Positions 55,794-64,000 of a DNA stretch of 64,000 bases are shown here, one piece after another; position 1 is the first letter of the stretch, and each line of letters starts with the position of its first letter. The translations under genes were made by a program, and so were the position numbers. A model generated the notes under the pieces. It was given only the letters and a program-made list of their open reading frames with translations. It did not search any database and was not told the DNA's origin. The DNA is from Gnetum montanum (taxonomy: Eukaryota > Streptophyta > Gnetopsida > Gnetales > Gnetaceae), in assembly GCA_015680685.1 (NCBI GenBank), contig MNCI01000825.1, forward strand, positions 139,007-203,006, given 5' to 3'.

Positions 55794-56332
55794 GACTACG
55801 CTCTCCATTGTCCAAAAGCATAGTTAGCCTAGTGGAGAGTATAGTCATCTCCAAAGATTGATTTTTTGCAATTTTTCCTAAGTGTTAGTATGAAGCAAGA
55901 ACTTGCAAATTCTTGTAAGCGTTGGGACTATGCTTTCCACTGCCTCATAGCGTAGTTAGCTTAGTAGAGAGTGTAGTCAACATACAAGGGCTAGTTTACA
56001 ATTTTTTCTAAGTGACAAGCTAGTAGCTATAGATTTTTTTAAGTGCTGAGACTATGCTCTCCACTACACTGGAGCGTAGTCAAGCGTAGTTAGCATGGAA
56101 GACCTAGTTTGGCAGAAATTTTCTAAGTGTTGAGACTACGCTCTTCACTAGACTAGAGCGTAGTCAACTAGAAGCTAGCTTTTGCAAAAACTTTTCCAAG
56201 TGATGGGACTATGCTCAACCCTAGTTGGGATTCTAGCCAACCTCCTGTGAAGAGCGTAGCCTACACACAAGCATTTTTCTATAAATTTTTCTAAGTGTTG
56301 GGCTACGCTCTCCCCTAGTCTAGAGTGTAGTC
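55794..56332. repeat. Array of six hairpin-forming units
   Basis: Six units at 55794-55846, 55926-55978, 56050-56081, 56134-56165, 56207-56261 and 56301-56332. Each opens with a version of GACTACGCTCTCCACT and closes with its reverse complement, such as GAGCGTAGTC. Each is preceded by a T-rich TTTTCTAAGTG leader. The fourth has a perfect 10-bp stem, GACTACGCTC/GAGCGTAGTC. More isolated arms lie at 56.48-57.2 kb. Confidence 0.8.
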
Positions 56333-56708
56333 GAGTGTCGCTAGCCAGAATGGCCTCCAAAGGCCTCCACAACACAACATCAGCACTTAGCTCAACTCCA
56401 ACACATCCCTAGAAAGTGTAGTTAGCAAAAATGGATCTTTGTTGTACCCCTATTTTTCCCAAAATTATAACTACACTCGATCCCACTTAAGATACTGGAC
56501 AATGTAGTCTCGAAGCATAGTCTCCAAAGTTGCATTTCTTTTTACATTTTTCAAGTACATTATGGTCTTTTTGGCACATGAACATGCAATTGATAACATA
56601 GTCATAGTTTGGCAATCTTGCAAAGTCCATTGGAGCACACTAGAGCATAACACTGCTTACTTCAGTGGAGAGTGTAGTTGGGTGCAGTGTAGTCCCAACT
56701 ATCCCATT

Positions 56709-56758
56709 GCCACGTGACAACCGATCCACATTTTATGGGAACCTTAGGCCTATAAATA
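56709..56758 (+). promoter_or_regulatory. G-box and TATA box in the probable solo LTR
   Basis: CACGTG at 56711-56716 (context GCCACGTGACAA) lies 35 bases before TATAAATA at 56751-56758. This is a compact plant promoter layout; G-boxes bind bZIP or bHLH factors. Whether it is active cannot be told. Confidence 0.5.
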
Positions 56759-57393
56759 CCCTAGTCCTTGACATTTTAGGGGTTGGCAAATTTAAAGGTT
56801 GGCATTCTTGGCATTTGGCATTTTTGAAGCACATTTGGCATCTCCGCAAAGCAAGGCATTCACACACCACCATAGCTCACCACAGACCACTGTAGTCCAC
56901 TGCACACCATGATGACCAACTTGGTAGGCACAAACACCATGGTAGAATATTAATCTTTGTGGCTAGACACCCTAGAGACTATGACTACACTATCCATTGT
57001 GGCTGTTGTACACCATGTACCTTCTCACCCCTTCTGAGGTTAACTATGCTCAACCCCATTTGGGGTAGTGTCGCTTTCTCTCTCACTCTCCTTCTATGCA
57101 TTTTTAGCATTTTTACTTACATTTTTGCTATTTTTACACATATACACATGTTGACACCTTCATTTTGCACCAAACCCCTAACTACGCTCACCCCCACTGA
57201 CACCATGAACACTATGCAAACACTTAGCACCATTTTGGCATCACATTTGGTAAGTTCCCATTTGATTGAAAAGGTTTTTTTGGGCACCCCGCCTTCACCT
57301 CTAGTAGGCCCTCATGTGGATGGGGGGTTAAAGCTATGTGCCTATGAACCTCTTGGTGTTTCATTCTAACTGAAGACATTTTTGGTCACTACA

Positions 57394-58100
57394 CTAGAGG
57401 GCATCATTGAGTTTTGTGCTCTAGTCTCTCCTATATTTTCTAACAGTTCTTATTAAGATCTTTGTAATCTCTCTATTAGTAACCTCTACTTGACCATTGG
57501 CTTGTAGGTGGTAGGGTGTTAATTTATGTTCAACCCCTAAGTGTTACATGAGCGTACAAAAAGTGGTGCATGTGAAATGGATTCCATTGTCAAAAATTAG
57601 TGCACGTGGCACCCAAAACCTATTTATAATGTGTTGTTTAAAAAATTGAGTAGCAATGGATGATGTACTGCTTCTACCCATTTAGTATAGTAGTTAATGA
57701 CAATGATAAAGTATGCCTTTTCATTGGACATGGCTATGATGAAATCCATAAAGTCTATGCCCCATATGTTAAAGGGTTCCAGTGGTTGGATTCACTGTTG
57801 AGGTCCCTCCATTTGCACGATTATCCCACCATCTCGTATTGGAAAAATTGGTGGACATCCTTGAAGATTGTTGGCCAATAGTACCCTACCATTAGGATTT
57901 TAATGGTCATGCATCTTCCTACATAGTGCCCTTTGAAAGGACCCTCATGAGAATTTTGGAGAATGCACACTTGATCAATATCATGGATACACCAATGAAC
58001 TAGGCCATCGGTGCATACCTTGTAAAGATGTCCATTGATTTCCATGAATTTCTTGGCCTAATGAAGAAGCATTTATTTCTTCTTATGGTCTAGATGTTAT
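57394..58100 (-). pseudogene. Element 3 integrase, N-terminal and core part
   Basis: The frame 58045-57821 reads MEINGHLYKVCTDGLVHWCI and TIKILMVGYYWPTIFKDVHQ, the zinc-finger region. Further on come FWVPRALIFDNGIHF and YHLQANGQVEVTNREITKIL, the catalytic core, ending at NDAL where the solo LTR begins. Frameshifts interrupt it. Confidence 0.85.
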
Positions 58101-58199
58101 GGAATCTCTTGAGTGAGAAGATAAGTGAGGATGTCATCATACCATTTTGGTTGTATGGGCACTTGGTCATTAATTACTCTAACAAAGAGGAGTTCATCA

Positions 58200-59520
58200 G
58201 GAAATTAATCAGAGAGTTGACTCTCCCCCTCTTTATTATCCCATCTTAACTGAGAGAGATGATTAATGACCACATTCTCAATCTCCATTTGATATACCAT
58301 AATAAGATCAAATTATTGTAAGATCACCAGCTATCGTATGACACAAGGGCTCACCATTGGCTTGTTTATTAGGAAGCAAATGGCACTATGGTCAGTGTGT
58401 ACAAACGCTTTGTACCCAAGCACATAGTGCCTAAAATTTTCCAAAGCATACACCACTACCATCAGTTCTTTCTTCATTGTGGTGTAATTAAGCTGTGCAC
58501 TCACAATGCTTCGGCTTGCATAGTGGATCTAATATGGATGCTTTTGATTGTCCAACTATGTTAGCATAGCTTTCAATGCATAATTTGATGCATCTAACAT
58601 GATATGAAATGCTTTGGGTCTATCTGGTGCTTGTAGAATTGGGTTTCTATGAGTTTCTCTCCTTCAGTTGTTGAAATGCATTTTCACATTTCTTGGTCTA
58701 AACAAATGGGGCATCTTTATTTGTTAGCTAAACCAATGGTTATTTTATCTTAGATAAATTCTCTATGAATCATCGATAGTAACTTGTGTGTCCAAGGAAT
58801 GACAAGACAACTTTAACTATTTTTGGTTAATGGGTTATTCATTAGATGACCCTTATCTTTTCAAGGTCTACCTTAATCCCTATTTGTGAGATTCTATGTC
58901 CCAAGATTATGCACTTTTGGACCATTAAATGGCTCTTTTACCAATTGAGCCACAGGTTTTTCTTCACATATATTTTTAATAATTGCTCAAGGGCATTCAA
59001 GATTTGCTCGAATGTAGTGCGATAAGTGGAAAAGTCATCCATAAAGACTTCCACCCTGCTAACATTTTGCTATTGAAAGATGCTCAAGACCAAACATTCA
59101 AATGTGGCTAGAGCATTGCACAAACCAAAAGACATCTTTCAATATGCAAAAGTCCTCAGGAACTCATGAATGTAGTTTTGGCCTGATCCTTTGGTCCAAT
59201 CTAAATTTGGTTATAGCCACTATAATAATCTAGAAAGCTATAAGAGTGATGTCTAAAATGATCTTTCAATGTTGCCATGTTTAATAGCCTGAAATCAACA
59301 TAAACCTCCCACTTGCCACCTTTCTTTGGCACAATCACGAGTGGGCTTACCCATTCACTATCTACAATAGGATAGATAAACCTTATCTTCAGGAGTTTTT
59401 CTATTTCCTCCTTGATAATTTTGTTTATTTGGGGTTCAACCATAGATATGACTACTTCCTTGGCTTCATGGCTAGATTGATATAGACACGGTGTTGGCAT
59501 ATTCATGGATCAATGCCAAT
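58200..59520 (-). pseudogene. Element 3 reverse transcriptase and RNase H
   Basis: The frame 59506-59201 reads IKEEIEKLLKIRFIYPIVDS, EWVSPLVIVPKK, VYVDFRLLNMATLKDHF and YSFLDYYSGYNQI. The catalytic VFMDD box lies near 59040. RNase H remnants follow to about 58.2 kb. Sequence and order match element 1. Confidence 0.85.
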
Positions 59521-59999
59521 GAGTTCAAGATATCACAAAGCAAAGGCTATTGACCATTTATTAATCACTTTCAATAGTTTCTCTTTTAGTTCAGGAGCAA
59601 GTTTGGCATTGATGATAATCAGCTTTCCATTTTTCAAAAATGCATATTCTAGACTGGTAGTTAGAGTTTTTAACTCTAGGGTCTCTTGTTTAAAATTTTT
59701 AGAGATTTACAACTCTCTCCAATAGGTATAATCATTTTTGTCATCAGAGAGTTGGTGATGAACTTGCTCTAGTTCATCCATGCTTATGACATAGGTGCAT
59801 GTCAGGCTCTCAATTGGTTTCATGCAAATTATGCTAGTCTTAGAATTAGCTATCATCCACTAGGCATCCTCTTGTTTTGTGGCTGTTTTGTATAGGCACC
59901 TTTGAATATCTGCCTCATTTGCATACTATCTGCATGTAGAAATGGATTCTCTTTTCATAGACCAAAGTTTCTACACATAGTTGTACCCTGTATTGCTAT

Positions 60000-60700
60000 A
60001 GGTGATGCCTAGAACTCATTTCTTCTTGATCTTTTTGAATGAATTTTCCTTGGAAATTTCCAAGGAAAGATCTCTAATGCCCATACTTGCATCAAAGGTA
60101 CTTAGCCATGTCCTTCTCATAATGATTGGAAAATCTCCCTTGTAGGTTTCAATTTTGATCACTAGGAAATTGGCAAGATAAGACCACCCATAGATAGTGG
60201 TCATAATATCTTCTACCAATCCGAATGGACTAGTGATGGAATGGTTTACTAATTCTAATATGATATTGCTCTTCTTGAGAGGTGGCAAGTTCTAGGTAGT
60301 ATACATCTTATGGGAAATCAGATTAATGCTGGAACTTAAATCCAGAAGAGCTTTGCATGGTTCATTCCTAGAAATCTACAAATAGATAAGGGAACTTCCA
60401 AGATCGACTAATTTCCTAGGAAGGTTGCTAGCCTTAATCCAATCAAATACGACATGAGTTAACATAGTAGTGCAGACCTTAGCAAGCATTTCGTTTGATG
60501 GGCTCTTGATTTGATGATTTGTAGAGGATGAAGAAGGAGCATGGTAACCAGCCACATTAGTTTGTGAGGGCTTAGAAGGGCTATTGGGCAAGAAGAATGG
60601 TTGTTTGCAAGATGTAGGTTCTAAACCACTTAGTTGATTAACCAATTGTGGATTAATGACCCTTGTAGCATTACACTATTGTACTTGAGCTGGAAGATCA
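60000..60700 (-). pseudogene. Element 3 protease remnant
   Basis: Near 60375-60290 the active-site region reads NEPCKALLDLSSSINLIS, with the catalytic Asp kept but Gly lost from the D-T/L-G motif. The frame 60288-60016 continues with GLVEDIMTTIYGWSYLANFL, matching element 1. Confidence 0.75.
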
Positions 60701-60899
60701 CCCTGCATGGATGGAGCAAGCGGTAGCTATGTTGAGCATGGAGAAATAGGTTCAGGCACATGAGGAGTGTATGGATGAAATATGGAATCCCCCCTATGAA
60801 TTGGAAAATGAGTTTGGTGAAATTCAAGAGGGTGGTAGTGATGCTGGAAAGGAGAAATGTGATTGGAGGAGTCACATGGAGACAGGGGTTGCTGAACAT

Positions 60900-62750
60900 A
60901 GTACCCATACAGATTTGGCTACCTGTAAGAGTGCTAGTGTAATGGTGGTGGCATCCCCCACAACTATGGTTATTGTCACTACTAATACTTCTCATATGAT
61001 TGTGATGGAGTTCCACTTGGATAATAAGATTATTACTAGTCGAACTGCCTAGGATTAACTTGAGGATAGGGTAATCTTCTGGGTGTTTTTCTTTTTAATA
61101 GTCATGGATTTAGAGCATACACCCCAAATTCCTATAAGTGTGATACAATAGGGCAACATCTCTTAGGATGTTCATAGTGGAAGATGTGACATCCATCATC
61201 ATCATTTGATTTAGTCTTTGCAACTTCTTCTACTGTAGCAGCTTTGCCTTTGCCCCTTTGATATGCACATTCAGCTTCTTTGCACTTCTTGCAGTCATAA
61301 TCACTAGTTTGTTCTCTTTAGAGTAGTTTGGAATTTTTCATCTAAAAAATCCCATATTTTATCTGCCTTGGCCAAAATTTTAGACATAGATTTTTTGATC
61401 GGCAAGGTCTTTCATTGCACCACCTCATTAAGAGGTGACTCCTCCTCACTATCACAAAAGTGGACCTTCTCCTTTTTGATGGAAGGATCTATGTTATATT
61501 CTTCTATACTTTTGCATTTCCTCAACTCTCCTTCTTCTTTGCTACCTACTCAATCAACCTTTGTATATGATGGGCTCTTAATTTTAATAGTCTTTCTTTG
61601 GCATAGACCCCACATGTCCTCTGTGTTTTTGAGTGAAGCCCATATACTATGTGATGAAGTTGTTCCCTCTGAGAGTAACCATGGCTAGGGCATTGATGTA
61701 ATAATGAATAATATTTGCCCATGGTGGCATCCAAGGGTTCATGTGTTACTTGTTTTCATCCTTGGATTTTCCTTCAAGGTTTGACACTCTGGAGTATGTC
61801 TAATACTTGTCATTAAATAGTTCTGGCATTATACTCCATCAACAAATTGACTCTAGTTCCAAAGACCGGTACCATCTTTTTACTTCCTTGATGAGTGTTC
61901 TGGGGAATAACTTGAGCTTTTGCCAATCATTTTCAATATTTTGCAAGGCATAGACATCATGAAAGGGTTGTAGATGTGTTAGAGGATCTGAGTTATATTC
62001 CACCCTCAAATTTGAGGATATTATTCATGTTTAGCCACTTGATCTGGCTATCTTTTACATGCCTATTAGGAATTCTGATAGCCTTTGTGATGTTCATAAT
62101 ATTTTAAGTGGCTAGCAAAGGTTCATCATCATGATCTTGATGATGTTTGTGATGTCCTCTGCCATCCCTTCATTCATGATGTTCTTTGTGATTATCATTG
62201 TTATCCTATCACTTGCATTTATTTTCAGATTCAAAGGAGGAAGCTAATTCAGATGAAGAGGGAGAAGGATTGCCATCACTGTGGTGTCTACCACTTCCTC
62301 TCCATTTGTTATGATTGTGATCCTTAGAGTGATCCTCATTATGCTTGTTCAAGTTCCTGCTTCAACTCCCTTTCTTAGAGCTCCCATGACTATGGGACTC
62401 ACTATTACCAGAACCTAGATTGTTAATCATTGATTTAGGATTTGGGTTCAACATCCCTTTACTAGAGTAAAGAGGTGGAGAGTCTACATGTTCAAAACCC
62501 TTAGAAAGAGGTTCCTCATCATGCTTTGAATTTAGCAAGAACAAGGGGTTAGTAAACTATTTCTCCTTCATGGCTTGGTGATACTTTTCCTATTGTCAAT
62601 TTTGTTTGCATTGTGTCTCAGTGGGATGATAGTTTTGAAAGTCATGATCTTTCACAACATACTCTCTATGAAATTGTGTACAAACTCATTAGGATGAGTC
62701 TACACCACTTAACATTCTTATGGTACTATTGACTTAGAATCGTCTCACCT
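60900..62750 (-). pseudogene. Element 3 gag remnant
   Basis: Decayed gag homologous to element 1: the segment MKEKQFTNPLFLLNSKHDE-like near 62580-62510, SMINNLGSGNSESHSHGSSK at 62430, and the gag core near 61.9-61.5 kb with LLHQCPSHGYSQREQLHHIV at 61706-61647. Cys-rich linker remnants lie near 61.3-61.1 kb. Confidence 0.7.
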
Positions 62751-62899
62751 ATGAGAAGAAGAAGATATTTTTGTTAGAAATAGTTTCTTAGTTTTCTTGT
62801 AGTATAGTTTTGATTAATTATTATGATTTAACTTTCCCAAGTTTATTTCAACAATGTTTACTAATCTTAAATTGATAGCTCACAATACTAATGTTTACT

Positions 62900-63915
62900 A
62901 ATTTTAGAGTTTGCTACTTGAAGTTTATGCAAGGCATCTTTTTGGTCTACAAAATCCTTCTTGTACAATGCATACGTGGTTGCCACTTGCTATTCAAATT
63001 CATTTTTGGGCATACTTTCTATTAGCATGACCAAGTTAGCATAATGAAGATTAGCTAGCCCCATGTATTCATTCAAATCTTCTATCTATAGGTCTTTGTT
63101 TTTTACTTTTTCTTGGTGGACATGAGCATAACTATCCAAGATGGGCTGCTAGTCTAGATTCTACACTGATATGAAATTGAGCAAGACTTTCGTCATTTGG
63201 ATCTCCTTCTTATTGATTTTCATATACATCCCCACCTAGTCACAGAAGTGTTCCTTGAGCCTTTCATGCTTCTTAGCTTCATTTTGCCATGTGTTGATTT
63301 CAATGGTTGATTTTTATCTAATCGTGTGTACCTCCTTCATTGAAAAGATTCTATTTTCTCTTGATAAGTGACTCTGTCTTTGTTAACCCTCATTTGTTGC
63401 ACTCTCAATTGATGGATGCTTTCTTCTAGGATATTCATCTACTTCTCAATGTTGGTTAACTTGGTATTATCTATAGCGATTTGTTTATTCTCTTCTTATG
63501 CTATGGTGAGTACCTTAGCATGTGTGTATGCTTGTGCTTCTACTATTGAGGCATTCCATGCTACTTTCTCCTTCTTATTTTCCATCTACTTATTCCACTC
63601 TATTAGGTAGTTGATGTGTTTTATTATGAATTTTTCAAGCTAGTCAAGCACAACATACTATGTTGAATCTCTATGTTTAGCCCTCATGGTTGTGAGCTCT
63701 TGTTGTAGTCTAATAATTTCAACTTCTTCATGCTTTTCCTTGGTTTCTAGCATGACTAGCTTATCCTTGGTTATGATCAGTTCTAACTACACTTCAATGA
63801 CATCACTCGAGATGTCAAAAATAGTTATCATTACTTGTTCATTTTGTAGTTATCAATCTAGCACATCTTAGTGATTGGCATGAGTCATTAAGGTACCAAT
63901 TGACATTTTAGAATT
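62900..63915 (-). pseudogene. Element 3 ORF1-like coiled coil, N-terminal part missing
   Basis: The minus strand from 63915 reads NSKMSIGTLMTHANH, LQNEQVMITIFDISSDVIEV, LELIITKDKLVMLETKEKHE and EVEIIRLQQELTTMRAKHRD with TAG stops. It aligns with the element 2 protein from TSMTPAEHEDVLD onward. The N-terminal half is missing because an LTR begins at 63922. It lies just before gag, the ORF1 place. Confidence 0.65.
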
Positions 63916-63921
63916 CCTTGC

Positions 63922-64000
63922 TGATGAGTGGTGAGGTACCCCTACACTCAACCATACAAATATGAGCGTTACACGTGCGATCCAGTCGAACTCTGCAGAC
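63922..64000 (-). repeat. LTR fragment at right edge
   Basis: Starts TGATGAGTGGTGAGGTACC and continues as the 3' end of the family LTR on the minus strand. The sequence to its left is ORF1, not a primer site, so it is either a separate insertion or a 5' LTR joined by deletion. Confidence 0.8.

Larger units (their letters stand above)
55699..57393 (+). mobile_element. Probable solo LTR inserted in integrase
   Basis: A 1695-base block splits the integrase frame. It begins TGAAACACC and ends CACTACA, with flanks CCAAA and CTAGA that differ by two transitions and may be a decayed 5-bp target duplication. It has a hairpin array, then CACGTG at 56711 and TATAAATA at 56751, then about 640 bases without a long frame. 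That layout fits U3, promoter, R and U5 of an LTR in plus orientation. No partner LTR of this type is in the window. Confidence 0.55.
49174..64000 (-). mobile_element. Ty3/Gypsy element 3, runs to right edge
   Basis: A minus-strand relative of element 1. From right to left: ORF1-like coiled coil (63.9-62.9 kb), gag (62.7-60.9), protease (60.7-60.0), reverse transcriptase and RNase H (59.5-58.2), integrase split by a probable solo LTR (58.1-55.4), non-coding 3' region (55.25-53.4), a second ORF1-like module (53.1-50.3), polypurine tract and 3' LTR. The second module may instead belong to another element. An LTR fragment at 63922 abuts ORF1 without a primer site. Confidence 0.75.

Noticed and set aside
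55794-56332. CRISPR-like array
   Set aside because: Units are inverted repeats of irregular spacing in a plant retroelement, without constant repeats, spacers or cas genes.
57000-57369. 136-codon plus-strand frame
   Set aside because: It lies inside the probable LTR, has low-complexity Thr/Leu content and no motif; not supported as a gene.

Overview
This is a eukaryotic nuclear window from a seed plant with a large, retrotransposon-rich genome. Very long introns, many decayed LTR elements and the AT-rich background fit a gymnosperm, but that placement is an inference; the sequence does not name the species. No bacterial-type operon, rRNA gene, functional tRNA gene or CRISPR array is visible.

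The one host gene I can support is on the minus strand: a dihydropyrimidinase (PYD2-type, second step of reductive uracil/thymine catabolism). I reconstructed eleven exons by splice sites and reading phase, from the start codon at 33176 down to 1297. The phases close at every junction and give 413 complete codons, with all metal-ligand positions intact (HTH pair, carboxylated Lys, two His, Asp). The last roughly 110-120 residues lie beyond the left edge. Nine of the introns are short or run off the window; intron 2 (15.2 kb) and intron 8 (14.1 kb) are swollen by transposons.

Intron 8 (1718-15814) holds a decayed L1-type LINE on the minus strand, followed by a coiled-coil coding segment, plus a tRNA-derived SINE with target-site duplications. 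Intron 2 (17687-32839) holds a decayed minus-strand Copia element interrupted by a plus-strand Copia element, which is itself interrupted by a 1.25-kb LINE-like insertion with a 15-bp target duplication. It also holds a complete non-autonomous Copia-like element (27354-31576) with TATAC duplications.

Upstream of the gene lie an AT-rich LINE remnant (34.1-36.0 kb) and then a nest of Ty3/Gypsy elements of one LTR family with a tRNA-Asp-type primer site. Element 2 (minus, oldest) carries only an extra coiled-coil ORF1 and is interrupted by an 896-bp assembly gap. Its LTR was split by element 1 (plus, 39016-49040, full length, ATAAT duplication, gag-pol without ORF1) and abutted by element 3 (minus, 49174 to the right edge, ORF1-gag-pol plus a second ORF1-like module). 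Element 3 has its integrase split by a probable 1.7-kb solo LTR that carries an array of six hairpin units, a G-box and a TATA box. Every transposon reading frame inspected is broken by stops or frameshifts, many of them TAG, consistent with C-to-T decay.
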